Source: Epinephelus fuscoguttatus (lineage: Eukaryota > Chordata > Actinopteri > Perciformes > Serranidae). Taken from it: 64,000 nt of DNA. Made by a program: the position numbers and the translations under genes. The notes below the pieces were generated by a model. That model ran no database searches. It was not told the DNA's origin and saw only the letters and a list, made by a program, of their open reading frames with translations. The first letter of the stretch is position 1. The number at the start of each line of letters is the position of its first letter. The stretch lies in contig NC_064761.1 of NCBI RefSeq assembly GCF_011397635.1, forward strand, positions 37,412,143 through 37,476,142. The letters run 5' to 3'. Positions 41,641 to 55,087 of the stretch are shown piece by piece.

Positions 41641-42738
41641 CTGCACATGAACCTACATTTAGGAGGATTTAGTTGACTCTAGTGTTGAGGACTGCAGATT
41701 GCAACCAGCTGAAACTTCTCCCAGTTAGAATTCCCCCAGTGTTCATTGTTCAGGGGAGCTGAATTATCCCCAGAGCTCTCTTCCTCTCCAAAACAAACAG
41801 ATCAGGTGATTCAAACCTGTAAAAACACTTAACAAAGCAATTTCACATGACAGATATGTTTCTCCAACACTGTTTGGCATGTCAAAGACAGTCTGTTAGC
41901 AAAGGCACCTGCTAATCTGAGCTCATGTTTTTTCTCTGATAATTTAAGATCCAGATGTTTAGGAGGTTTTTACCAGGCGTCGAATCATCCGCAGAGTTCA
42001 CCTCCTCTCCAAAACAAATTAACTTGCTGATTTTAACCGCTAAAAACACTGAATAAAGCAGCTTCATGTGAAAAATCAGTGTGTCTCCAACGTTATTTGG
42101 AATGTGTGAGATGGTCCGTTAGCAAAGCACCTGCTAATCTGTGCTCATGTTTCTTCTCTTATAACTTAAGATCCAGATGTTTAGGAGTTTTTTACCAGGC
42201 GTCGAATCATCTGCAGAGGTCTCCTCCTCTCTGAAACAAACAAACTTGGTGATGTAAACTGCTAAAAACACCGAATAAAGTAGTTTCATGTTAAAAATCA
42301 GTGTTTTTCAAAAGCTGTTTGGCCCATCACAGAGGGACTGCTAACTACGGCAGCTGACTAAATTCTGGTGAATTAAACCAGTGAAAACACAGAATAAAGC
42401 ATTTTCACATTACAAAAATCAGTGTTTTTCTGACACTGCTTGTTGTGAAGGGAATGCTAAATATGGTGGCCAGCGCAAAAACACCAATGTCCCTATCTAG
42501 AGCCAGTGTTTGGTTTGTCTGTTCTGGGCTACTGTAGGAGCATGACATTGCAACATGGTGATCTCTGTAGACAAGGACCCGCTCCCTGTGTAGATATACA
42601 CGGCTCATTTTCAGGTTACAAAAACACAACAATTCTTATTTTCCAGTGACGTTACACTAAAGAAAACATACTTATTATTTTATTTTCCATTTCTGCCAGT
42701 ATATCCCTGTAAAGCCGACACACTGGACCTTAAATGTA
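41640..42738. mobile_element. Harbinger-like family element, near full length
   Basis: It begins in AGGAGGATTTAGTTGACTCT and GGACTGCAGATTGCAACCAG. It ends with GGGCTACTGTAGGAGCATGA and the terminus GACACACTGGACCTTAA. That right end is inversely similar to the AAGGGCCAGTGTG terminus of the 8.08-kb element. An internal unit (AAAACACTGAATAAAGCA-type, near 42040, 42270 and 42390) is repeated three to four times. Confidence 0.6.
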
Positions 42739-42949
42739 AAAGAGTATCAGTGTGTAATCGCTCTCGACACCTGATGTTGAACTCAGATTAAATGAATACA
42801 CATGCTGTCCGTGCAGATAAGCTCACCTCAGCGGGTAAGAACTCCAAAAGCTCCTGCTATTAACAGCGTTACATGCTGCACAGCTTTACTGTGTCAGCAT
42901 CAGGCTCTGTGACGAGCGCTGCCATCATGACGGGAAAATAAAGAGACAT

Positions 42950-44120
42950 CAGAATGTGCACTTACACAAGAAGAACCAAACACGAGAGGGAAATGAGATA
43001 TACTATATGGGCCTTTGACAGATCTGTACAGTATGTTCATCGCAGCCATGGGATAATCCATTGGATGAGTGGACTAATATTCAGCCAATCCTGCTAAAGC
43101 CAAATTAGTCCAACACATTTCCATCATATTTCAGAATAAAGCAGCCCTAACAATCTGAGCTCTTGGGATAGTGATGGCAAATGACCGGTGAGCCCTCAGA
43201 TCCCTGTGATCCAGGGATAAACTCCTCATGAAGGAGCTTAAACCTCTGAACTGACACACAAATGAAAGCCAACAACAGGTCACAGCGCCTCAGAGGAAAA
43301 CTTTGATTACTGTATTGTCCTCTTACTGTCACCGGCAGCCACAGCGAGGCACAGAGAACCTGGGCAGCGCTGAGGGGGAATGACAATAAAGACATCAGGA
43401 CTGACTGGAGTCCAAGTCATCGACCCCTGTCTCTCCTGCTCTGTGGGGCTTATAAGAGGATGGCTTCTGTAGAGCAGTGTATGAGTGACCTTAATCATCA
43501 GAGGGATATTTGGGGTTTATTCGGCAGCGGCGGTCATCATTGCGTTTGACTGGCAGGCATAAAAAATGAGAGGGGGGCAAGGTCGGTTTGCAAAGTGTAA
43601 TCCATATCATCCCGTTACAGAGGCTGCCGTCGGCCCCGGGCCAAACAGCGCCAAACACATTTTGATGTTGATAATGATGTCGGATTATGCTGTCATCTGA
43701 TGTAATTTCGGCCCGCATCAAATTAACAAAAGAGGGATCAACCAAATTCTTTAAAAGGGACCTTTTTTTTTATTTTGTCGCAACCTTCTAGATGCAAACT
43801 TGATTTCATGAAGTGTTTATTTTCGCTTTAAAGCCCGGACAGACTTCATATTTCTGGCTTGGCCTTTCCCTTGGAAATATAAGATCAACGATTCACTCTA
43901 CAGCATGCCTTGCAGTGAGTAATTCATATCAACAGGGTCTGAAAAAAAACGTGGAAGTTGAAAACAGTGACCCTGCACTGTCTGCAGAGGAATTAAACAC
44001 CTACTTTCTTTTCCAAGAAAAACATTTAATTAAAACGTAGCCCTCAGTGAGTGATAAACAACCTGCTGTATTGTGTTGGTGCAGTTTCCTGGAGCGTTTC
44101 CAGGTCCGTTGTGCATATGA
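42950..44120. promoter_or_regulatory. Candidate enhancer-like unique region
   Basis: This stretch has higher complexity and GC than its surroundings and no repeat signatures. It contains homeodomain/PBX-like and GATA-like motifs (GATGTTGATAATGATG, GATTATGCTGTCATCTGATG). In a desert between bcl6 and a putative lpp it could be conserved regulatory DNA. This is inference from appearance only. Confidence 0.25.
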
Positions 44121-45099
44121 TAACCTTTCTGAGGCAGTCGACTGCAGTTAATTATCACATCAGAAAAGGATAATGTTTGCTTGTCATTTTCACTTACCTG
44201 CTATCACGTAGATCTGTAATCTAGCTCCACTACTAGCCTTTGTTGTGCCAACATGGAGCTCCCCGGTATCCATGGCGGCTGCTATCAGCTCTAATAAAGG
44301 TCACAAGTGCCTAATCTTGTGCTTTGCATTAGCTGGCATTTATAGAGTGAAGAGAAAATATACTTCTGGGAGAGACATATAACAGATGATTCAAAGTGAC
44401 AGCTTTGTCATAGACGTTCTAGGATTGTCTTTCTTCAGCAAACGCACTATAAAGTCTGTGTGTGTTCACAGAGTTTGATCTTCAGCATCAGAAATAAAAA
44501 AGCCTTTGAGGTTTTCAGGTGCAATTTTTCATTGTGTCAGTATTCTGGTACACTGATCATCAATTGCAAGTTAATATCTCCAAGAACAAATACTCAAAGA
44601 AAAATCAAATTCACATTTCATGTTACACTGTTTTTGTTTTTCTGCTTCACCAAAGTATCCACCTCAGATCAAACAGAATATTTATGCTACAGGAAGAAGA
44701 CAGTAAAGGGACTTCGGTCACTCACACAAAAATACTCAACATATTTTACTTTTTGGCACCATTCACATGATTACATAGATTCTTGTTGCCCTATTTAATT
44801 AATACAGGTGATTTTTCCACAAAAAATTTTGCTCTGAACTTGCTTTTGTGCGTCTCCTTGGATTTTAAGGTCATTTAAGTCTAATTCTCTGACCACTTCT
44901 CAGCCATGACATAACAGCTAAGACTATTTGTGGTGTATTTCGTTAGTGTTGTTAGCAGTCACATAAGAAAAAGCAGAAACTAACCCATTCCTTCCAAACA
45001 TATTATAATCAAAATTGTCATAAAGCTAATATCAAAATATATACTTATATATACTATAATACATTATGTCAGTATGTTGCATTACGTGACATAAGTATG

Positions 45100-46330
45100 T
45101 AAAGGATGTGAAATTAAAACAAGTCAACAATGACTTGTGGTCTCACATGGACATGAAACGCAGTCTCCTAGGTGAAAGTCCTGTGTTTGTTTGACCCGTC
45201 CAACATCCCATCTCCGTCTGCTGACTTTGTTGCTCTTTATACTACCTGTGGGGTCGTAACATTAACCACCGCCAATTGCGTAACATGTTGAACCAGGGAA
45301 TTTGTGTGACCGCCACGACAAAGGATCCCAGGTTATAGAGCATGTAATTTCAACACATCACATGCTGCCATCATGTAATGCGGTGTCAAGAGATCAGTGA
45401 GCCTCAGTGGCTAGGGGGCAAACCACAGCCTCAGGAGTTGTGGACCCAGACAGAGGTTCAAACTGGTGAAGCTCTGGAACTCCGTGAACTTCTGTCATTC
45501 TGTGAAAGTGCCTTGACAGTTGTCACATTTCATACCAGCTGAAAGTTGTGGATGCCGTAATGGTCGATGAGTCGGTCTGCCAGATGGACTACCCATTCTT
45601 CCGAAGCCCCTTGTGTCTGAAATGTCCTGTTGGACTGAAAGCCCATTTCTCCAACAGCCAGCTATCCCAAAAGCAAACACCTATTGCTTAAGTCCCTTAT
45701 CTCTGAAAATACACACTACATGCAGTCAGACAACCCTATCACCAGAACAAAAATGTTTGCATTGTATGTCTCTGTAAACCACACCATTGTGGTTCATGTG
45801 TGGTTAGGTTAAGGCACAAAAACCACTTGGTTATGGTTAGGAAAATATCATGTGTTGGCTTAAAACACCCAAATTTGGTGGCACAAAAGTTGCTGGAGAA
45901 GCAGGGACGGGTCAGTGAAAAACACCTGGGTCGGTGGCTTAGAGGGTGTATATTTTCAGCCTATCCTTATACAACTGTTCATATGGTATCCTACAAATTT
46001 GTGCCCCATGAATAACATTACATCTTTAATGTGAAGTTATGTAATTGATGTAAAGTTACGAACGATAGGGCTAGGCAAGTAAAGTTGCTGTGGTTAAGTT
46101 TAGGAAAGCAAGTATGGTTGGGTGTCTTTAGGTTTAGTTAAATAAAGTTACTGTGGTTAGGTTTGGGAAAACATGGTAAGGACGTACCTTAGAAATTACT
46201 CAAAGTTCAAACAGTTCCAAGTCTCAGGGGAAAGTCCTGTGTTCTGTGACTCATCCACTACCCAAACCTGCTTCCTAGCTAGACCACTCGGGACTCCATC
46301 CATCCATCCATCCATCCATCCATCCATCCA
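45100..46330. repeat. Dispersed repeat block with duplicated motif and (CATC)n
   Basis: The block starts with TCTCCTAGGTGAAAGTCCTG and near its end has TCTCAGGGGAAAGTCCTGTG, a direct repeat about 1.05 kb apart. It is rich in GGTTAGG-type words (45800-46170) and closes with a CATC run at 46296-46330. The layout is typical of a fish repeat of unknown class. Confidence 0.5.
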
Positions 46331-48150
46331 CATGGTGACTGGAACTTGCGGGAGCAGGAGGCCAAGCAAAGCCCCCCAGATGTCCGTCTCCCTAGCAATA
46401 CTTTCCAGCTCCTTCTGGGGGGAAGCCCAAGGTGTTCCCAGGCCAGATGAGATATGTAATTGTATGAAGAAACAGAAACTCCGAACCCCTTCCGTCTTCA
46501 CTCCTGTCAGCACATTGGTCATGTGATCGCAGCCTTCCAAAATACATGAGTTATGCACGAATTACTGGGTCATCATTACGTGGGATATGTAGAAATTTCG
46601 GTGCATTACTTTTTGTCGGAAATCATAGAAGCAGCGCATGAGAACAGCCTGGCATGGCAGAAACATGACTTTGGGGTAATAGGCATTCGTTTTGGGGATA
46701 ACAGGCTGTCAGAGAAATGGGCTCCAATGGGACATTTTCTGGAATAACGGGGCTTTGGGAATTTGGGCCATTGGAACACTTGCATGGCACTGTCTGCCAA
46801 AACCTTTCCAGACCCTCACATCATCACACCCTAGCTTCTGTACATTCATTTTACCCCACCTGGTCGCCACTTCCTACTTTGCATTGGTTCAAATATTCCT
46901 TTAAATATGAAAGAAAATCTCTTGAAACTCTCTTAAAGCTGCTGTATCCGTCTTTTCATTTGACTAAGTCGGTCTTAGCATGTGCTACCTTTTACACAGG
47001 AACCTAAAATGCAGATTTTGGTTCCAAAAGTAACGCACTGTTTGTAAAAGATATTTAAAAACTTGTGTCTGTAAAATGATGTGTTGTTTATCCAACTTTA
47101 GTTCCTCAGAAAATGATCATTTACACTTGAGCCTTTTAAAAAATGTACACGCTGCTTCTGATTTTGTATAGTCATATCAATTATTTGCAAATTACTTGAT
47201 TTTGCATACTTCCAGCTCTGCCGTTCTTTCACTGTAGACAAACAGTGTATGAATAATTAATGATGTTTGTTGCTGGGAGGAAACTATCAAATTTCACAGG
47301 CTTTCTAACCAAAACATGATAAACAAACGGTGACATCTTGTTAGAATACTTTGGTAAATTAACTTCAGTTTGTCCTTTTAAGGTAAGTGATGACAATCTT
47401 TTAGTGAGGCTGAACTTCCACTTTATTTTTTATTCATTGTTACAAGCTGTTTTGCAGGAATTCATAGCCCCTGTCTTTGCAGGTAGAATGCAGCCCTCAG
47501 ATTTTAGGAATGTTTCCCCTGTACAGTGTGTTTGTAGCTCCGCAGCACAGGAATGTCAGCATAGCTTATGGTCTGAAGATGCTGGTCCACTCGTCTTTCC
47601 CTCATATGGGAACAGACAAGAAAACAGTTAGGATCTCTGCTTCCTAGGCAGAAAAACAAACCTTCAGGAACTTATACAGGGAGTTCAAAGCTTTAGTTTG
47701 GGCTGGAGAAGATGAACCTACTGGGAGTTGTTTTTTGAACGTGTTGAGCAACTTGTTTGACTTGTCCAGGATGTGCAACGCTCTCCTCTCAGTCTCTATG
47801 TCTTTTTTTTTTCTGTGTGCATTTTTGCACTACATACAGAGGATACCTCTAGCTCTGACGAGGCCAGTACAGGGATCAAAACTTCTTCTTTCTAATATAA
47901 CAAAAGAGAAAATTTTCAACAGTGTTTTGGGACCTTGGACAGCAGATATCACAAAGTATTCTGGACCTGGACAAGAGAGGTATTGAGAAAAAATGAAGTT
48001 ACTGACTGACCAACTGATTATTGATTTGTTTCATTAAAGAAACTGATCAGTAATTTACATGATGTTCTTGTCTAAAAAGCGTCAAAGCATAACTGTAACT
48101 TTTGAAAGTAGCAATGTAATTTTTACTCTTATAAATAAATAGTTAAATTC
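46331..48150. other. Intergenic, nothing recognised
   Basis: No exon, RNA gene or clear element. Near 46560-46760 the words resemble a decayed repeat, but nothing could be bounded. Confidence 0.35.
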
Positions 48151-48152
48151 AC

Positions 48153-48176
48153 AATAATAATAATAATAATAATAAT
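48153..48176. repeat. (AAT)n microsatellite
   Basis: Eight AAT units. Confidence 0.9.
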
Positions 48177-48343
48177 GTGTGATTTACAGAGAAGTACAAA
48201 GCCAGTATTTTTTCTGCCAATTGGGTTGCATACAGAGCATATCTGTGATTCAGAACCTGAGTCTAGGCTGTTTGTACATGGCTCTCATGGACATAGCTGA
48301 GCCAGTGAGAAACCCCCTGCAGAGTTTCAGAGCCACCGTTATA

Positions 48344-48345
<2 letters not shown>

Positions 48346-48391
<46 letters not shown>
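48346..48391. repeat. (GT)n microsatellite
   Basis: Uninterrupted GT run of about 22 units. Confidence 0.97.
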
Positions 48392-48395
<4 letters not shown>

Positions 48396-48770
48396 AGAGC
48401 CGCTGATATATGTTGTACGGATCTATATTTTAGATCGTTGTTGTTAAGATAACTTCAGCCTTGGATTTGCAATTGCTTGTTTAAAGTGGAGGTATTACAA
48501 CTTTTCCATTAGCTAGCGCACTAACTTGCTAGCTAACGGTGTCTGCTTTTAAACCTAATCATGGATCATTACAGAATTTAGCAACTTTCACTACAGTTTC
48601 TTGGTGTTTGTCTAGATTATCAAATGGACAATGGATCATAGATTTTTGTTTCTGGCTGCCAGTGATCGCAAACAGAAAAGTTGTCCATTTCCTTTTTAAA
48701 ACATTGATTAAAAACACTGCCGTCTGTTGATACTTTGACTTGGATTAATGCTTAAATAGATGATCTAGAG

Positions 48771-49222
48771 TAAGAGCTGTTTCATAGTTGATGCAAAGGC
48801 ACGAAGACGTCTCAAAATGTGTTGTCCATTTTTTTTGATACGCGACGTAGCAACGTGTGTAATACCATGCATTGCCAGCGGGGGTGATAATGCAAGCGAC
48901 GTACTTGAAATTAACCCCTTTTTGTTATTGACAGAAGAAGGGGGTATGAAATATGTCCGGCGAGGAAGAATAACTTTGCAAACTCGTACGGGCACACCCC
49001 CATTTATGTGACAGTTCTAGTGCCCTGCACTCTAATATAATAGCAGTACTAGCTAGCTACAGCCGTAATGTAACGGTGACTCTGCTACCCTCTATTGCGT
49101 GAGTGATGTATTACTTTTCAAGTGTCGCCCTAGTCGCTTGCGTTCAATGTGTTGACTATGAAAGGAAGTGCGTTGTTTGCATCGCTTGCTCGCATTGTGT
49201 GGGTCGACTATGAAACGGCCCT
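48771..49222. mobile_element. MITE with GTTTCATAGTYGA inverted termini
   Basis: The left end AGAGCTGTTTCATAGTTGA and right end TCGACTATGAAACGGCCCT are inverse partners over about 19 bases with three mismatches. The interior is GC- and CpG-rich for the region (48840-49190). No transposase frame and no clear target duplication were seen. Confidence 0.65.
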
Positions 49223-49711
49223 AACAAGTCTGTCCATCTGGAGGGCAGGGGCAGAGGGACATCGGCTGGGTCTGCCGGCTTTCCTCCAGTGTCCACACAC
49301 TCCCTAGATGTGGAGCTGTGGACTTATGATACGGGACTTGATTCGCAGATGCTAGGTAGTGGCTAGCAGCTAACAGTGCTAACAGCACAAATAGTGCTGA
49401 CAATGGCAACATTGTGACGATGATTAGAGTTGCCACCTGTCCAGTTTTTCCCAGAATTGTTCTCTTTTTTCATCAGCTGTCCTGGAAAAAAAAAAGTCTC
49501 TCCCGGGACACAATTTGTCCCGTTTTTTGGGGAAAATGCAGCAGCAGCAGGCCAAAGAGATCATCCAGAATCAGTGCAACAGGCTCAAGAACATCTGTGT
49601 CAGAGAGACAACAAAGAGGTAAGAGGAGCTGTGGGAAGTCCTAACAGTTCACTTCGTATATTTGCACATCCAATCATGTTTTAATTTGTATTTTTTCCAT
49701 TTATATTTAAC

Positions 49712-50060
49712 CCTATGGGCCCGAACGACGCATAGTGTGTCCAAATTCACACCTGTTCTTCTCAATGGTTTTTCTCCACGACCGTGCGTCATAGCGAGAA
49801 GCCATGCATATCACGAGAAACAGCGGAATCGTAGCTTTCCGAATGTTTTCACAGCGAAAGAAAATGATTAAGTTACACTAAAATTATGTCTAACAGAGCT
49901 TTCATACAGCTTTGCACACACATTACTCTTGGATGGATTACTCGCAAATGCAGGGTCGTACAGAAATGCCATGCATATCACATGAAAGCGCAGGAGCAGA
50001 GCTTTCCAATGATACCACACACATCATTGTGCTGTCATCCCATCACGCTATAAATCCAGA
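49712..50060. repeat. Dispersed fish repeat
   Basis: The start CCCTATGGGCCCGAACGACG and the repeated ATGCATATCACGAGAAA / ATGCATATCACATGAAAGC (49804 and 49973) mark a repeat I recognise in fish genomes. The two ATGCATATCAC motifs suggest an internal duplication of about 170 bases. Confidence 0.45.
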
Positions 50061-51269
50061 TTAATTGTCTACCAAATAAAATCCTGACGAATTTCTTTAC
50101 AACCCATTATACAGATCTTGTTATCAGTCACTTCATATAGTGTGGAATATTGTATCTTACCACGTCTTAGGCTTGCGTGTGTTTCTCCCTGTCTATCCAC
50201 ATTTGTAGTCCGGCTTTCAAGATACAAATATCTCCATATTGTCCAGCTGACACTTCATCAAACTTTTTATGACAAGACCAGTGCATTTCACCTTTGCGCA
50301 CCCAGACAACTGAGGCCTAATTATGTATGCATGACAGGGCCGTAGTCACCATATACATTGAGGGGGACACATGATTTTTATTTCAAGAAATGTCACTGAC
50401 CTCCTCTGCATCCAGCACTTGGAAATATTTTTCCTGTTCACCCTACAGGCAGCACTTCCTACAGTAACCTAATAGAAGAATCAAACATTTTAAATTTTAA
50501 TTATTTGAGGTGTTGGGTTCATTTAGCCATTTTGGCTCAGAAAAGATCAACACTTTAGAGATTCATTTTGGTATTTGCTTTATATTGTTACTGAAACCTC
50601 AGCATCCTGATGGCTGCATGTGTTGTCCAGGTTTTTCAGTCGATAACATCAACCAGACAAAGTGTTTCAATACTCCGTTGTTGCTGAGGAACAGAGGCAG
50701 CTGAATCCATTTTCCTCAGAGTAAGAAAGTTGATAATGTTCACTGAACAAAATAAATGCCATGTCAAATGGCAACCTCCTAAAAAAAAACCTGATTTTGG
50801 GATACGACGATGACAAAATCCTGCTGCTTTAAAAACTCTTCAAAGGTGCAGCGTGAAGCTCACAAGTATGGATGATTTCTGCTTAAACCTTTGCTGTAGG
50901 CAGGGATTGTCTCTGTCTACCATTTTAATACATATTTACATGCTAAAACATAAGAATTAGAATTCATTAGTGCAATCTGAGGTCTAGATCTAGATTGGGA
51001 GTTGTTTGATTAGTAGCTTTGGGACATTGTTTTTGTAGTGAGTCTGCCTCTCTCCTACTTTTGTTTTTCCTTATTTGGCATGACTCTCTGTAATATGGTT
51101 GTGCTTGAAGACTAATCTCTGCTATCTCAGCTCTAATTAACAGAGCATACATGGTTCACACATTTGTTGTTTTTGTTTTTTTCCCTGCAAAGATCTCTGT
51201 GTTGTTTTTGTGCAAAGCACCTGGACTCGCCTGCTTACTGACAGTGATTAGAGGAAGACACCAGATGAC

Positions 51270-53296
51270 TTTCAAAGGATGGTTCATTTTTTTTGATGGG
51301 GGTTGAGGTACTTATACATAGACGGTATATTACATACAGTAGATGTCAGTCGGCACGTCCCCAGTTTAAAGCAGGCTGGAGTCCAACATGGAAGCCAAGC
51401 AATGTACTGTAGAGAGGGGTGGGAGCAAAACATATTTTAGCCACCTAAAAAAATCAGTATCTGTTTAAGTGTATGCTATATTTAGAGTATTTTCACTGCT
51501 TCACTTCAAGGTCAGACAGTGATTTATAACTGGAAAAAGAAGCAGTTATATTGCTCTCTTCAAAGCCAGACTACATTGAAAAAAACATTGATTTAATATT
51601 GCTAAACACAGGCGCTGCTGGTCTACTGCTGCTTCGATCAGTGTCTTTGTTTGTGTTATTGTGTGACTTTGCCGTTTAAAAAGGTTAGTTTGGATTCATG
51701 AAAGTCACTCAATAACACAAACCAACTAACTGATGGAGTCAGCGGTAGACCAGCAGCTCCTTTGTTCAGTCAGCCAAGATTACTGTTTTTGTCAATGGAG
51801 TCTGGTGGCTTTGATGAATGCATACATGGGGAACTAATGCTGTTAATGGCTTCCACCTTCCACGGGCGGGTCATGAAGTGACGAAGCAGTGTTCATTGTC
51901 AGTTATTAATAACCTATACAGAAACATTGTGCAGTCATCCACCTTCAACTTGTCTCTTTCTCTCACACAGCAAACAGCTTTATCGTTAGCATTGCTGCAC
52001 TCAGGCTTTCCGTTATCCGTCTGTTAAAGTCCAACTTTTTTAAATCGTTACGGTCATATCGTCTGGTAAAAATATTTCCCTCCGAGAGTGTGTAGGCCTA
52101 ACACCATGTCCTAACACCAAGCAAGCGTCTCTCTGTCCACACTAAATCCAAAAATATTCATTTCTGTAACACGTGCTCATGGAAACAAACCACATAGGAC
52201 ATCTGCTGTGTGCTCAGGATCGTACTTAAGATGTAACCACTGACTGTACGAGGTCGCCCAAGCAGCACTGCTGTTCAAAATATTTTTGACTCAAGTTGGC
52301 TCAAATTGCTCAAGTTGCTCATGACGTTATACATTCGAACATTTGATTGTACTTGTCAATTTAAAGGAGCCACAAAGCAGGTTACTGGCTGGAGCACAGC
52401 GCCTTTGCCGGCTGTCCAGGCCCAAAAGCTAGACTACGTGAGTAAATAAATCATCACATTCACATGAAACAAGGGAGATTAGCATGCTAGGCGCTATATT
52501 AGCATGGATGTATTCGTCCCTAGTTAAAAAAATTCTTTTTCAATATCAACTCACCAGACAAACCAACTACTTGGGACACAGCTTCCCACGCCTGCTCCTT
52601 TTGATTTCGGTCCCTATATATAAACAGGCTCGAATCGTAAAGGACTCGATGTTCAGCCACAGCAATGATTAGCTTCTCTCTCATTTTGAAGTAGGAACAA
52701 ATGTGTGGTAGGAATTAAATTTTCCGAGGATGTTCTCTGGGTTCCACACAAGCGATGGACATCTACTTTTCGATTGGTGGCTGGTCATTTGCAGCCGAAA
52801 TGCGTCATAGCTAATTTGCATAAAGTTCGCGACTCCCCAACTTTCACCTGATGCTCTAGTCGCCAAAACGCAGACGCTTTGCATCTTTTGCAGCCGTGGT
52901 CGCAGGTGCCCATTGAAAATGAACTGAATCGGTTGCCTTTGCAGCTTTTGCAGCTCTTGGTCTGCAAATAAAGATTGCTGAGTACTTGCTGTCTTCCTAT
53001 GTCTGTACATACATTTTATATTGTGATAATTACTGGAAATGACAAACAAGAGAACCAACATCAAGTAGGTTGTCATTAGTGATGGTCATCTGTAGAAACT
53101 TTTAGGTCTGGTTTGCAGGCTAACGGGTCGGTTTCGAGTCACTGATTAAGACGTGTTTGTGGGCTGGGCGGGGCGTAGCAGCCTGCTTCTCCGAACTGGG
53201 GGCGTGCCAACTGACATGTACTGTAGGCAATACACTGACTATGGATAAGTACCCCATACAGCCCCACTTAGGAAAAATCCGAACTATCCCTTTAAC
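51270..53296. mobile_element. 2-kb TIR element of the palindromic family, copy 3
   Basis: The left end (AAAGGATGGTTC, GAGGTACTTATACATAG, GTCAGTCGGCACGTCCCCAG, 51270-51365) is the imperfect inverse of the right end (CTGGGGGCGTGCCAACTGAC, CTATGGATAAGTACC, GAACTATCCCTTTAA, 53195-53295). TTAA borders the right end; the left counterpart reads TCAA. A second internal inverted repeat lies at 51540-51815. The 52.2-53.05 kb interior is unrelated to copy 2 and may itself be an insertion. No transposase is recognised. Confidence 0.65.
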
Positions 53297-53299
53297 GTC

Positions 53300-55083
53300 A
53301 ACCTTTCACATCTCAGGTCACCTGCACGATGTCAACACAGTCGGCCATCGATTCCTAAAAACCGGTCCCTTTTGAAACTAAGAAGAGCTGCATTTAGAAG
53401 ACAGTGGGTTTCTCAGTCAGCATGTCGGTGCAAACACACACATACTTTCACTCAACACTTTTATGAGGAAGTACACATCAACTGTGCAGCTGCTGTGAAT
53501 AGTGTTTGAGGTTTACCTACTTCAGAGGAAGTGGTGTGGGGGAGAAGACAGTGTTACAACCAGCAAATAAAACAGGATATCCGATGCTGGAACAATTGAA
53601 ACACTAAAATATGACACAGAGGTTGTTTTCTCCGACTCTCTTTTTCTGTGTTATATATATATATATCTATATATATCTGTAATTTAAATGAGTAAAGTTG
53701 AACACAACAAAGTTAGATCAAACATCAAACATATCTCCAGTGTGAATTATCTGTTGTGGTGGACCCTGTGAGCACGTTTCTTTTCACATGTTTTGGTACA
53801 GTGAGGATAAAATTGAAACCCATCATATCAATGACATGCGTAGCTACACTGCCTAACTGCTGAACATCAAAGAGCCCTTGATTTCCTCTAACCGAGCATG
53901 TTAATTGGTGCTTGATTGATAACTTGAGTTCACAGGCGATGGCATGTGTCGTCTAAACTGTTCCAGGGTGTCTTTTTGAAATCAGTGGAAGAAGAATCAC
54001 TGGCGGGCCCATTAAGAAAAAAATTGCCAGTGTACATACTTGCAAATAAGCTGTCACACATTACAAATGAGATTACCTTTTTTCAGTGTGCCCCTGGAAC
54101 TTGGAGACGAGGGGATGCACGGGTAAGACACAAAAATAGCTCAAATCGTTTGGTTTTTATCAGCGTGCTCAATCTGCAAACGCTGTTTATGCTTTCCTCA
54201 TGCACGGTGAAAAAAAAGTATATTCACAGCTTGGAGCACAATGTAATCAGTTGCAATAAAGTAAGAATTATCGGTTGAAAGATAGGGCTCAGAGTGAATT
54301 ATTCCTTCCTTTTTCCTTTTTTTTTTTTTTTTTTTTTACATTTGGCCTTTAAAAAGAATGACAAATCTTTAATTTGTTGTAAATATTTTCATTAAAGTCA
54401 TAGAAACTAATCTGTAATTATATCATTCGTCCCAGAGATAAAAGCAACAATATCTGAATGTATTTGCATGAACAAACATGACACACACAATGCCAGTGTT
54501 CTGAATGACAACGCTGTGATACAACCATGAGAGGGGAATCAGAGGTGAAAAAGCAGTTATCGTATTTGCATGCAATCACAAGCAGGCATTCTAATTGTCT
54601 AGTTTGCATGGCAAAGAGCACTGAGGTCAGGTAAAGCCCACATGAAGCAAGAGCTCCGTCGGACATCTGATAGTGGCTGCAAACATCAGAAATGTTTCAC
54701 AGCTTTGACGAACGAGAAGCGGCAGAACAACTCCGAATTCAAGTGAAGTCGAGGATAACGAGTGAACACAGGAGCTCAGTCATTAGGACATTTTTAGGTA
54801 TTGTTCAAATACATTTTTATCAGGAGAACATTTCACCAAAAATGTGAAATATCTTTTATAAAAAACATATTGATTAAAGGTGCTTTCGCAGCTTTTTCAC
54901 AGCAGATATCTGGACATGTCATAACAGGAGAGGCACAGGTATAATTATTAAGATTAAGGTTTTGAGAATGTTTGCACTGCATTGTCAAAAATAAGTGTAA
55001 TGAAAAAGTCAGTATGCAGACTGTGGAGGCCCTTTCAGCTCATACTATTCAGACCCATAGAAATACATTGCTCTTCCATCAGC
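53300..55083. other. Gene desert, right part; paired octamer motifs
   Basis: There is no exon. A short TA run is at 53653-53682 and a T run at about 54318-54340. The unique segment 54420-54680 has two perfect ATTTGCAT octamers (54462-54469 and 54564-54571). Confidence 0.4.
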
Positions 55084-55087
55084 TTAA

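Noticed and set aside
43491..43745. Minus-strand 84-residue frame in unique DNA
   Set aside because: No start context, splice sites or family resemblance; more likely non-coding regulatory sequence.
49430..49684. Short frames near a possible processed transcript
   Set aside because: Overlapping frames in two phases of similar length with no motif; composition effect.
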